NCBI GenBank assembly: GCA_002633025.1
Contig: NMRB01001646.1
Span: 26,032-90,031 of the forward strand
Length of the DNA: 64,000 nucleotides
Direction of reading: 5' to 3'
Source of the DNA: Notospermus geniculatus
Taxonomy: Eukaryota > Nemertea > Pilidiophora > Heteronemertea > Lineidae
The notes under the pieces are model-generated. The model ran no database searches and was not told the DNA's origin. It saw nothing but the letters and a program-made list of their open reading frames with translations. Positions 50,491 to 61,953 of the stretch are shown here, in pieces (within the stretch, counting starts at the first letter, position 1; every line of letters begins with the position of its first letter). The position numbers and the translations under genes were made by a program.

Positions 50491-51609
50491 TAAATGCTTA
50501 CAGAGATATTTCTCAGATACACAATGCACACAACTGTCATGGAACAAACATTTAAACTCCATAAGAAATTTAACTTCTTTGTAACGAGTAAAAAGGAACC
50601 CCGAAGTTTGGTTTCTTCTTTTGTGATTCGTAAAATGGAACATGCTTATCGTATTCATTTTGGCCGCCGCATTGGACCGTAAAACGGACTTTTTGACCTA
50701 CATAGATAGGCCTACTTATAATATAGGCCTACTTGTCTGCTCTTGCTCTCAGAACGAGTTCCGTGGAAAGCATAGAGATGATGTCCAACTACACCTGCTT
50801 TAGATCTAAAAGACAACACATTCATATTCATGTCTCTGTCTTTCACAGTTGTAGCCCACAATGTAATAAATCTTTTTTTCCCCCGAATGGTTAATAAAGG
50901 TGCGTGTACACTGACGACATTATTTTTCAGGATTTCAACGTCATTCTGAGCCCACAAGAATCGAGTTTGTGTACACTGACCAACAAACCATAAAGTATGA
51001 TTCCCCCTAATTTCAACATGGGAAAAGTGCCAATTCCGAGTTGAGCACTGTACAGTTTATGAAATATTCGAGGAATAATTTGGCTTTTTGAAGGGTACCT
51101 GCCGTTGCATAAACATATAATGTATCCACTATGTAGATTTCGGACTGGACCCTTAGGCCCATATTACAAAGAATATTACGAAGACGCCATTTAACAAAGG
51201 CTTCAAATGGGGGCGGTAGTGGAAACCTACAGCGCCGTCAATAGTGCGGTGGTCGAAGGTTGAACCGTTTTATTTATGAATAACCATGTATTGTTAATAA
51301 GATTAGACGTCAAGGACAAGCTGATCATGGTTCGTTGCCAGCGGTCTCTTCATTTTTTTAAATGTCATTAAAATGACAATAAGGAGGTTACTTTAATACC
51401 CCGCGTATTTCGAAAAGCGTAGGCGTGGTTAGGCCAAAATATGACAATTTTGGGAAGACTTTTCTCGTCCATCAGGCACCGCACTTCAGGTGGTTTCTTT
51501 TCATTTGGCAGCAGTATATTTGGAAATCCAAAGGAACCTTCACCTCAAAGCGACATACCTTCATAAAAAATTCAGGTTGATTGCTCAAAGTGTTCCTGGG
51601 TAATATGAT
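50491..51609. other. no recognised gene
   Basis: 51186-51215 has GCCATTTAACAAAGGCTTCA, faintly like the centre of MITE family F. Otherwise unassigned. Confidence 0.35.
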
Positions 51610-51985
51610 TATGGTCAAAATTTGTTATAGCACTTAGATGATTCTCCGGTTACGCCACCTGGCGACCATATTGGACGTCCAATCGGGCCGAAACTTAATG
51701 TGCACATATACATGTAGATTATCTAGAGGGAGCCACATATCAAATTTGAGCTCTCTGGGTCAAGTCACTCCTGAGTTATAGCACTTTGATGATTTTCGGG
51801 TTATGCCACCTGGCGGCCATATTGGAAGTCAAGTCAGGCTGAAATTTGACATGCACCTAAAGGTCATCTAGAGGGAGGTATATATCAAGTTTGAGCACTC
51901 CGGGTCAAGCCGTCCCTGAATTATAGCACTCAGATGATTCTCAGGTTACGCCACCTGGCAGCCATATTGGACGTCTGATTGTACC
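51610..51985 (+). repeat. tandem repeat, period 145-151 bp, about 2.5 units
   Basis: TTATAGCACT.....GATTCT and ACGCCACCTGGC.GCCATATTGGA recur at about 51626, 51777 and 51922, with CATCTAGAGGGAG and CAAATTTGAGC between. Confidence 0.85.
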
Positions 51986-52269
51986 CAAATTGAACGAGTT
52001 CGTGAGCTCGTGGTGTTTTTTTACAAACTAGCGTTTTTTTGGTTAGATACGTGTTATAAACTCACTGATAGCTCTCCAGGGGCCTGTGCCATAGCGTGGT
52101 GTCACTGCTGATTGACAGACGGCGCTGTGCGCTAATCAAAACAATAACAACAAGTGTCCGCCGGGCAATATCTTTCGGATGTCTCCCTATAGTGGTAAAG
52201 ATGCAACTACTACATTGAATGTGTCAGAGTACTGGAAGGCTATCATAAACCATCTCCTGTAGCCTGCTT
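51986..52269. other. no recognised feature
   Basis: Nothing supported. Confidence 0.35.
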
Positions 52270-52395
52270 ATTGGGGCATATGAATAAAGACTAGCAAATG
52301 CTTTTGCTTGGATTTTGCAATACAAATGCACTAGACAATGCTGTACAAATCTAAAGTAAAAGCATTTGCTAGTCTTTATTCATATGACCCATTGT
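52270..52395. mobile_element. palindromic MITE family L, copy 2
   Basis: Same arms as 36975-37105 in inverse orientation (CATATGAATAAAGACTAGCA and partner). Confidence 0.8.
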
Positions 52396-55107
52396 TACTA
52401 TTGTTATCTTCATAATATCACAAAAAGGGGATAGTAAAATGAATGATATGTTATGTTATGTCAAATCAAGTAGGCGCGTGGGCATTGTGTATCATCGCAC
52501 TTCACTTTCTGAGTTTTGTTTATTTTGCAATGCTGTATTTGGTGGACTGCTGAGTGACATCATCTCCGTACACGCATTGGAGACTTCATTTACATCCTTT
52601 CCGCGTTGAAGATAATCAAACTCACCAAGGTGAATTCCTGGAAATCGGGTTCAAAAACCACCTAATGATATTGTTTTCGGCGCCATTCTGATGAGAGTTC
52701 AAGACACAGGCGTTTTGTAACTATTGTGACACAATCGAAATACACAATGGACAATGTGTATTTTTGTTTTTATGTATACTTATGCTTTTGTTTCTAGTTA
52801 AATTTTCGGTCATTTTCGGCGTTATTCGAAAGTATCTATTGCGCATGAGTATCGTGACGTGAAGTGGTGCATTGTTCGATACCGCGCTGTAAATCTGAGT
52901 ACACGTGTTTTTTTAGGTTCGCAGAGACCTGATTAATTCAGTGTTTTTGTAGAGATCGAGGGAAACAGTTAAACCCTCTCTCTTACACTTTATTTCAATA
53001 TCTCTTATTGAGAGTCGAATTGACAACTTGCAATTAGCGTCTCTGTGATATTCAACAATGGTTGACGCCACATAACAAAAATCAGATATGATTGGTAAAC
53101 AGGTTTGAGAACTGTAGTGGTTAATGAGATCGAATTCAACACGTACGGTAGCGTATCGGTGCGGCTATTGACATTATAAGGGAGAAATTACTTCACCCAA
53201 TGAGGAACCCGCCCGCCGTTTATCCCGACAGGTCGGCGCAGCGATCGATGTGACCGAACCGACGTCATTGACGTCGTTTTATGTGTTGACGTTGCGTCAC
53301 GAAAAAAATCAGCTGTACATTTTTCTACAAGAAAAAATGAGATACAGACGTTGCCGTAATCGCCATCCTATCTCTTTATTTTAAGGAAAAAAGCAAATTG
53401 TAGGAATTTTCATGTGCGACAAGATGGTGTACCTTTTAATGTCATGCAACCGAAAAAATAGGGTTTATTTCACGCCAGAAGTTAATGGAAATGACTGGAA
53501 ATCACGTTGAAAAATGAAACTTCGGTCAGATCGATCGCAGCGCCACGTCGTGACGTTAGTTCGTCCGGTTCCTCATTCCTCTCATACTTACACGAATCTT
53601 ACTGACTTACTGACTGAGGTAACACCTCATCATGCTTTATTAGCAACTGCTTTCAGAAAAGAGAAATTTGGATTAATTGATTATCTAATGAAACTCACCT
53701 ATCGATGAGATTGCTCGATCCTGGGAAACAATAGCGTGTTCACTTGAAAGTGAGATAGGCAAATTTCACACTTCCAGGGTAGTATGGTTAGAATGATACT
53801 AGTATTATGCGGCTTAAGATATGGAGATCAGGTTCTAAAAAGTGGGTCATCGAAAAAATTTTATTCTCGAATTGTAAAGGCCATTCTGCCGACACACATG
53901 ATTCATTATTCAATCAAACAAGTGATATTGAATGCATCCTTGCAAAATGTTGGGTTGAAAGTTAAAGTTTCGGCTTGTGGTCTGGTATCAGACTATAGTA
54001 GTTTTCTCCGACTTGACCCCAGTCAATGAGTCTATGCTGAAACCTTTCAGTAGAACTCAGATAAGCTGCTCATTCAGCGGTGCTGAACATTTCCGACCGG
54101 TATACTTTGTCTATACCCAGGACCACAATAACCCCTTCAGCGTTACGGACATGTTTACCCTCGTCCATTTCCTGCCAAGCATGACATCAAGGTTTCTGAC
54201 GTTATTTGATGGGTAAATAACACAGCTGCCAACTTCGAAGGACAGTTTCTCAACAGATGCATTTAATCATTTTGGTCATCGTTTTATTTAAGTCCATTTT
54301 GTGTGAACCAAGGTTTTAACTCCTGTAGACATGCCTGAAATCGAGAAATCGCTGAAGTAATATTTTCAGGGGTTGGTTGAGCTACGATATAGTCTAATTG
54401 AGCATTATCGGCGTACAGATATAAAAAACAAAGGTTGATCCACTGACGATTTTGGGAAATACTCAAGCTTATTAGGTGTGCATTTACTTTTGATTAAGGG
54501 TGTACGTCTGTGCAGGTTGACAACAAAAGTAATGAACAGCTACATGTGTGACAACAGTTGTGTAAACTGATAATCATGATGGTCAGTTGCGATAAGCCCC
54601 TACTTTTGCTGGACGAGTGGGTCCAATTGTGGCCGTTTTGGAAATTTCACCATTATCCTGTACATTTTACCCTGTGAATGTGAATGGTTTTAATAGATTC
54701 CTTAAAACCTACGAACCTGTGAAAGGTCACTAAGTTTTTTACATGTCGCGTAGGGTACATGTAAAGGTGCGGCAATCATATTAGGGGCATTTTGCCTTCC
54801 ATCATTATCCCGAAAATCTTTTACTCTGGAAAAAGTTTTAATGGATTCCTTGAGCACAAAAACCTTGGTAAAGACACCAAATTTATACTTCTAGCGTAAT
54901 TACATAGGGATTTGTACTGGGTTAACGCGGCAGCCATCTCTGTCGCCATCTTGACTTCCACCTTTCTGCTCCACATCCGGAATGTCTACCCATTTTTAAA
55001 AAATCTTCTTGGGGTCCTACAAGGCTCAAGGGTCAAAATTAGAGGACATAAAGTAGAGGACATATGATTGCACAGAGGACCTCCCTCAGCCCGGGACTGT
55101 ATATGCA
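52396..55107. other. no recognised gene
   Basis: 2.7 kb without a supported exon. 53220-53300 is locally CpG-rich with GACGTCATTGACGTCG (CRE-like), but no start exon was found nearby. Confidence 0.35.
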
Positions 55108-55113
55108 TTTTAT
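55108..55113 (-). promoter_or_regulatory. poly(A) signal AATAAA
   Basis: Canonical hexamer on the minus strand about 50 nt after the stop codon of the gene ending at 55164, supporting that stop as the true end. Confidence 0.75.
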
Positions 55114-55163
55114 TCATCAGTCTCATTGTTCATTTTAAAAGCGTCAGTGTAATATCATTACAT

Positions 55164-57078
55164 TTATGTGAAATTATACTTGGCCACCGTAGCTTTAAGG
55201 GGATGATCGCGCTCTCTCCTTCTTGGCCAAGAAACAAGCTCTCCATGACCAGTGGCAAAAAATGCATGACGGCCATTTGAATGTAAGAGAAGAGTAAGTG
55301 CACCGTATAACCTTTGTTTGTGCCTTTTCAACATCCAATCACCATGCCAAGTCCTTATCTTATAAATTTTATATGAGGCAAAAACAAGGCCTGCTGTATT
55401 CAATAACAAATTACTTGAGCCATATTCAATCAACGCTACTACATCGCTCGAAACAAACACTGCCTGGGTCATTTCATCACGACACCAAATATTTTTGAAG
55501 ACGGTTTCATTTGTTACGTCATACATTTTCCGCCTGTTTCTCAAAGTGACTGTAAAAGGTTTGAATCGAAATGTGTACAGATTTGTTTTCAAGTCGCATT
55601 GAATGTCCAGCAATAGAATAATGTGATTGTAGTAACCAAAGTCATTTCTCCTATAAATTTGTTTGTATTTCAAGTCTTTTACATACTGAAGCTTAAAAAC
55701 AAATCCTCTCTCTTTTATCTTGAACCAATGTAAATCAGAAACCAGCATGTTGCCTTGTTTCTTGTCTTTCCTAAAGAACAACACTTGAACAAATGCGTTG
55801 TCACTGCACGTCGCGAATTTAATGTCCTTGAACTTCCGTTGGTTATTTGTTACTCTCCTTCTGATTTTCTCTAGCGGAATGACTAATTCTCTTGCGAAAT
55901 GTCCATGTAAATCAAACACATGCACTTTGGTTAGACCCATCCATTTGTCTCTAAGTTGAAATTTTCCCTCTCTGTTTCCAAGGCAAATGACGTTATTCCC
56001 AATTTCCCCTGTGATATAAACAGCACTTGGTATTTTAAAGTGGCTCTTTAACTTAAACGCGAGCCTTCTTCTGTCGAAAAAGTAAACAAACACATTTCTT
56101 GATGAAGACGCAAGGACTGAAATATCCGCCAACATTATAACAGCTTGGAATTTAAGATGATAGTATACCGTAGAATAAGCCATCGGAAACGTCCCCTCTA
56201 TTTTGATATCCTGTTTGGAGAAATAACATAGATATGAACAAAAAACGCATGTTGTATGAAAAGGTTTGTACGAAATATACATGTACTCTATGTATATGCT
56301 GTGCGTTTGTAAAGTCTAGCATTGCGTTTGAATCAAAAAATGAAATGCGTGCATTTCTGTCTCGAATCAAAGCTCATCGAAACAATTAATCAGGCAGGTG
56401 GAACTTTGCAGAAAAAAAAATCAGCAATAACTGACGGTCTTTTAGTTTTTGCCTTCACCTCCTGCACTGCGCTAGTTCTACCGTATGTTTTCAAAAATGC
56501 AAGGCAGAAGATTTAGCTAGGTTTGGCCGAGGAAATTGCTTTATTTCAGCGGAATGGATGTGTTCAACACCTTGACATTGACATTTATATATCCAACAAT
56601 GATGAAAGGCATTGTCTCTGAGCAGTACATGTCTAGCAGTTCGGTAAAGTCATGCAAGAAGCTAGCAGTTCGGTAAAGTCACGCAAGAAGCCTCCAGAAG
56701 TGTACTTATTTTTCCTACTAGGAGGTTCCTTTTTTCCACTGCGTGTACTGTTTTCATGAGACGAAGGTTGTTTCATTTTCACTCACCTGATGTTTCGGAC
56801 TACCATCTGTTCTGTTCCGATATGCTGTCTCCAGTCGGAGCCGGCATGATTGATAAAGGCAACGCGAGTTCTTTGAGTGTCTAATAATATTGAAAAAAAA
56901 TCGGCGTGGGATTATCTATAAGAATCTGGTATGTGGTGTGGAAATCCCCCAACATGGGTCAGACTTGGTAGTGGTGGCACACCCATACCCGACGTCGTCA
57001 CTTTTTCCTCCTCCTGTCGACTTCTCCAGTCTCAGCAAGAACAAGGAATGTCAAAGTTTCTTCGTCGGCCGTGTCCAT
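55164..57078 (-). CDS. three-exon gene, unknown beta-propeller-like protein (about 405 aa)
   Basis: Exon 1 57002-57078 (ATG at 57078, MDTADEETLTFLVLAETG), exon 2 56787-56880 and exon 3 55164-56210 join in phase (2/1, then 0/0). Acceptors are TATTATTAG and CTCCAAACAG; donors are AAA|GTGACG (weak) and CATCAG|GTGAGT. The last exon gives 348 residues with short alternating hydrophobic strands (VFVYFFD, NNVICLGNREGKFQL, KVHVFDLHGHFARELVIP), like NHL/WD blades, and many Lys/Arg. No signal peptide or membrane segment. The N-terminal exon could be an F-box-like adaptor, but I cannot see a clear motif. Product and partner unknown. Exon 1 is the least certain part. Confidence 0.65.
56631..56692 (+). 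repeat. two-copy 31-bp tandem repeat
   Basis: CTAGCAGTTCGGTAAAGTCA..GCAAGAAG is present twice in the intron between exons 2 and 3 of the unknown gene. Confidence 0.8.
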
Positions 57079-57079
57079 T

Positions 57080-57213
57080 AGTCTGCAAACACATAGAGGG
57101 TATACGGTATACGGACCCGGCGGTTAACAAAGGCGTCACAAAAGATTCGCGGCCGTGAAATGTTAACGGGCGTGTCCGCATACCGTATTACCTCTATGTA
57201 AACGCCAGCCTAA
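57080..57213. mobile_element. palindromic MITE family F, copy 2
   Basis: CATAGAGGGTATACGGTATAC...GTTAACAAAGGCG with inverse partner CGTATTACCTCTATG. Diverged relative of 11954-12103; it ends two bases from the ATG of the unknown gene. Confidence 0.7.
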
Positions 57214-57221
57214 AGCTCCAT

Positions 57222-57377
57222 ACACATACCAGCGTTTATCGCATTGCGATTGCAACGGTAGGGGTGTTTTTAAAGTTGACTGATCCAATGCTGCTCGACC
57301 CATCATTCAGCCGGGTCAGTCGACTTTAATAACACCCCTACCGTTGCACTCGCAATGCGATAAACGCTGGTATGTGT
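57222..57377. mobile_element. 156-bp palindromic MITE
   Basis: ACACATACCAGCGTTTATCG and inverse complement ending 57377. Arms about 65 bp include AACGGTAGGGGTGTT. Confidence 0.85.
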
Positions 57378-57564
57378 CTCCATCTTTACCTCACTTCAGA
57401 TCGGTGGCAAATGACCCTGTACACTGCGGCGTATACTCTAGCTATGAAGGAATGGTGTGCATGACACAGCTCGCAGAATGGGACCACAATCTCCATGCCG
57501 GTCGCGAACAGGCGACGATAAAGAATGGTGTGGCAAGATTCGATATCCCAAGAACAATACAGTA

Positions 57565-58303
57565 CAGGGTGTATCAAAAAAAACGCAACAGTTGATATTT
57601 TCCTAAATATTAAAAATCTAGGACAGATATTACAAATCTATGTAGGTCATCTGATGCGTATGGATCTTACCTTCAAAATGACACCATTCATGTTGGAATA
57701 CCGTAACGCATGACTGATCTAGCACTGTTTAAACAAAATGACCTAAAATTGCATTTGTTGCAGGGCGAGGATTCCTGTTGTTATTGACACTATGTGCCTT
57801 ATTCATTGCATAACATTCACAGACAATGTCCAGATGGTAGCGTAACTGCTGTCACTTTTCCAATAAAGAAATCAAAGACAAATAAACAGATAAAAAACAT
57901 AATTTATTCTGTGTCAACAAAGTAACATCGTTGATGTTGATCTCAGCAAAGTAAAACAACAGGAGATCTAAACGTAATGTTTTATGGCGCTTTGTGCTTC
58001 CCCACTTGGTTTCAGTCATGGCCAAGTTCTCATGGCCCGATATGGTGGAAAATAAATGTTTTGGCAAACTTTGCTCTTCTCACCGCTACAGGTAAATCCC
58101 AACCCTGCAACAAATTGTATTACAAGCCATTTCGTTTAAAAAGTGCTTGATCAGCCAAGTAGAACTCTATTCAGGCGCCAGTGGTATCAATGTGAAGCTA
58201 AGATCCACAGGATTAATATAACCTATGTATATTTGTCATATCCGTCCAAGATTTATAGATATTGGGGGAAATACCAACTGTTGCGTTTTTTTGATACACC
58301 CTG
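57565..58303. mobile_element. 739-bp mariner-like MITE
   Basis: CAGGGTGTATCAAAAAAA.CGCAACAGTTG ends, flanked by TA (57563-57564, 58304-58305). No transposase frame inside. Confidence 0.85.
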
Positions 58304-58305
58304 TA

Positions 58306-59325
58306 TAGCAAATGGATAGCCAAAGCTGTCCACTACGAAGCCAAGGATTATTCATATTGTCGTAGAATGATGAGGGCAGTGGTTAACATGCGTTTGGTGT
58401 GGATAAAACACGATAATTAATATCAGAAGACAGAAGAAGTTTGGTTTTTCTGTAGTTTAAAAAAAGATTATTTCACTGATATACTAAATACTGGTAGGGT
58501 TATGTAATAATCGAAACTTTAAAGCACCACGCTATGCATCCAAAACTAATTTTCGTGACGCCGTCCTAGTGCATCTCATTTACGGCGACCTCGTTCATAG
58601 CATTATACACACGGTCGATGTACACCATTTACACACAGAGCTAATTCATGGTGGTGAGGTTGATCATGATCTTGTCAATGCATGCTCGACAAGACTGTTC
58701 AAATCTATCAATTTGAATGATGTAACTGACCAATTAGGTATTCTGTGTGTTCTTACACACAAACGAATGAGTTGAAGCATGTGTACCTTACCTGATGAAG
58801 GGTTATTCACACTATAACACCACGTTGAACTTGTCAAGTGGAGAAGCTATGGCTGCCATGATATAGTATCAGTCCAGCCTCGGTGTTATCACTGGCTATA
58901 TACGGCTGGACAGGGGACCAGTCATATCGAGGTGTGGAGGGAGAAAGAGTCACCGAACGCATATAGTCGTGCTTTAAGAAATCGCTCGGTTAACGATAAA
59001 ACTAACACTCACGTTATATTTTTAACGTTTCAAATGTACGTCACTCAGAAGTAGTTACGGTAACCATATTGCCAAGGCATAGCTTTTTTCCGATATGATA
59101 TCTGCGGCGGTTACCTGGGACGTTATGGTTTACCCATATACGCCTACGCCCTGTGGAGCATAGTGTATTGGATCACGTAGGCCTCTTAACAAAATGACCA
59201 ATTTATTATCATTGCCAAACTTGACTAAATTAGAAAAATCAACCGTCGTGAATCCTTTTAATTTCCTTATGTCTCATAAAAGTATTCAAAAAAAATTAAA
59301 AAATCATACTAAAATTTGACAAGAG
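58306..59325. other. family I MITE fragment at 58973-59050, otherwise unassigned
   Basis: TTAAGAAATCGCTCGGTTAACG...AAATGTACGTCA relates to 17733-17851. CCTGATGAAGG at 58792 resembles a motif of Penelope-type repeats but stands alone. Confidence 0.4.
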
Positions 59326-59660
59326 TTTGTTTGTTTGTTTGTTTGTCCGCGATTTTCTCCGAGACTAATGGACGGATCGCCGCCAAACTTGGTATGCAAG
59401 TGCAGACGGGCCTGGGAAGTGTCCTTACGAAGCCCGAATTTTGATATCACTTATAGTTTTCGAAATATTAAGATATTAACCAAAATAACAATGCTGTTCA
59501 GGCCTATTGACGTCATGACGTCACCGAGATTGTCGTCGCGTCATCCGTGACGTCGGCAACGTCATGTGCGGCGGAATGACGTCATTACCCTACTCGAACG
59601 GGGATGACGTCACTCCAGAGGATTCATTTTTGGGAACTACGTCATCAAATACAACGGGGT
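59326..59660 (+). repeat. (GTTT)n-led repeat with CRE-like cluster
   Basis: GTTTGTTTGTTTGTTTGTCC, then GATTTTCTCCGAGACTAATG (a dispersed-repeat look), followed at 59508-59648 by at least six TGACGTCA-like sites. Confidence 0.6.
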
Positions 59661-60092
59661 TTTCCAAAGCAATGGTGTTTACTTATTCTAGGAGAACGAA
59701 CAGAACCCGCCTGGGTGGTAAATTTATCTCCAACTTGAAAAATCCGAAATTTTGCACCTCGGAGTCGGAGCGGGAGTGCGAGTCGGACCAGATCTCAACC
59801 TCGCATTACCTCCACCAAGCGCTCCTATAATGGCGCATGAATTTAGCAGTTCCGCCACCAAACGGGTATTGCCTAGTTGATACAAATTAGGAAAAAACGT
59901 AGATACAAAACTCCGTCGAAATGTCACCAAAGCACGTGATTCTTGGTCACGTGAGTGGGCGTAGTCGATGACACTGAACGAAACTCGATTTTTGAAGTAG
60001 GCCTAAATAAGGATAGAATTTTACTGAATCGCTCGAATATGGTGTATACACGGTAGTTCTATAACACCCGGATACACTATTGTGGATTTTCC

Positions 60093-60165
60093 TCCTGGAT
60101 GGGTGAATAAACAGCTCCGCACCGGATTCGGTGCGGAAGCGCATTTTTATTCACCCAGCCAAGAA
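60093..60165. repeat. hairpin GGGTGAATAAA...CCGCACCG
   Basis: TGGGTGAATAAA...CTCCGCACCG pairs with CGGTGCGG...TTTATTCACCCA around a 4-base loop. Confidence 0.7.
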
Positions 60166-60226
60166 TATGATCCAGCCGAAGCCTCTGAAATCCCGGTGAT
60201 CTTGTTGTATCAGAAACGATATTCAC

Positions 60227-60508
60227 CTTCCTTGACCATAGTACGACCCCAACTCCGATCCTTGTCGTATTGCAATTAACTATCTGTCGTGCAATGTGGC
60301 AGTTCCCTTTGAAAACGCCCGGTCGATACGAAAACAGTCGACAATTGCTGGCGAAAACACAGAGTAGACTGCACTCCAGGGAAGACGTGACCTGCGCAAC
60401 CACACGACCATAATCAAAACATTTTGGATCTTTCACCGTTATTAATATGAAAATCTGCGGGAAAAGTGTGGTAGATATATCAGACATTTTAATGTTGTTT
60501 CCTGGCAC
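60227..60508 (-). CDS. PAN/Apple-like cysteine-rich exon, probable secreted protein start
   Basis: ATG at 60508 or, better, 60487. A short hydrophobic stretch (FPQIFILITV) could act as a signal sequence. Then KCFDYGRVVAQVT, ECSLLC, NCRLFSY, NCHIA and VNCNT give the C...C.C...C pattern of PAN/Apple domains, which bind proteins or sugars outside cells. Probable donor after SRK at 60227 (AAG|GTGAAT), beyond which similarity to coding sequence fades, although the frame stays open to 60077. Further exons were not found. Confidence 0.5.
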
Positions 60509-60837
60509 GATTTATGTTATAACTGTTTTAGGTCTCCGTATACGTGCACATTAGGGCTTTTATCCACACTGCATTAATGTGAAGTGCATGCCGTTCTCTT
60601 GGGATGAACCAATCATGTGCAGAAAACGCACATAACGCCACGCCTCTCCTCGTATAGAGGAGCGCTCCGAGAGCAGTGGGCAAGTCTAGATAACATGGAG
60701 TGCAGATGTTGACTCATTCTTTTGAGGTCCGTTTTGTTTCTGAAAAAAATCTGATTCCTCCACTTTATTGAGCCACAGAGCCGAAATCTGCAGAATGATC
60801 ACACACCACTCTAACGCCTCTCTATCACACACCATCT
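60509..60837. other. no recognised feature
   Basis: Upstream region of the PAN-like exon; no TATA box identified. Confidence 0.35.
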
Positions 60838-60985
60838 AAAGCTGCGTTTACAAGACATCCGGAATGCGGTACAAGGATGCGGAATCCCCGGCGGAACGAT
60901 ATGTTGTATACGAAAATGCATTGCATTTTCCGCTTTCGCGTTCCGCAATCCGCATTCCGCGTGTCAGCTAAACGTAGCTAAAGTT
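60838..60985. repeat. imperfect palindrome rich in GGAATGCGG words
   Basis: AGCTGCGTTTAC...CCGGAATGCGG and CCGCATTCCGCG...AAACGTAGCT are inverse partners. Confidence 0.6.
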
Positions 60986-61356
60986 GAGGTAAATTACGGC
61001 CATGCCGAATTAGCGGAACCAGGCGAAACAAACGATCCAGCGGAATCTGGTCTGCAGACGATAGCCCGAACAAGTGACTCGTTGTAACTACATGTATATT
61101 CAGCTATTGACTGGAAGCAACACGCGACTCGATGTTGGTATTAACTGGTCTTCCTGTATAATGAAGGCTTTGTGCTTGCTTATCTCCACAAAAAGCTTTG
61201 CGTCCGATGTGCCCAATGTGCCGTTAATAAATCATTTCGATAAACTCGATCGATAAAAGGAGAATGTTTCAACTAACATGACTAAACAATATGACATTCA
61301 TTGATGATTGTGATAGTTTGCGGGGTGACTTGAGATCCAGGTTCAAGACCAGGGAG

Positions 61357-61953
61357 TTAAAGGGACTCTAGATGGAACTCACGGATACCACGGATATTCG
61401 TCAGTTCAATATCTCAATCATAGGTGGCAGGTCGCAATAATAGTTTATAAATTTCTCGATAGATGGCGCGAATATGAAAGTGTAAGTACGCATGCGCAGG
61501 TACAAGGCAGAATCGCGGGAAATTCTATAAATAGCGCTGGGGAACACATGATCACGTCAGCCATGGAATTCCCAGCGTTAAAAATAGACACAAGTTATGA
61601 GGAGCTCAGAAAAGGTCAATCACAGCCAATCTCTTAACATTACATAATATCAATTGGGAAGTGTGCCAGTGCTGGCGATTTAGCGATGTTTGTAATAAGG
61701 AATTAANTTATTCTAAATCTAATTGCATAATAGTAGTTTGTTCCGCCAGACCGTGGAGCTTTTCCATGAGGTGTATCTATTTTTAACGCTCGGAATTCCA
61801 TGGCTGACGTGACATCATCATGGGTTCCCCTGAGCTATTTATAGAATTTCCCGCGATTCTGCCCTGGACGTGCTTGACCAGTGGCGCCAGCTGGTTGAAG
61901 CTAAATGGTACTCATAGTAGCCTAATAGCCGGTTCCCTCTAGAGTCCCTTTAA
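61357..61953. mobile_element. 597-bp Kolobok/T2-like MITE with long inner arms
   Basis: TTAAAGGGACTCTAGA and inverse complement at the ends: TTAA duplication with AGGG termini. Inner arms 61505-61586 and 61776-61863 (GCAGAATCGCGGGAAATTCT, GCCATGGAATTCC) also pair. One N at 61707. Confidence 0.8.
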
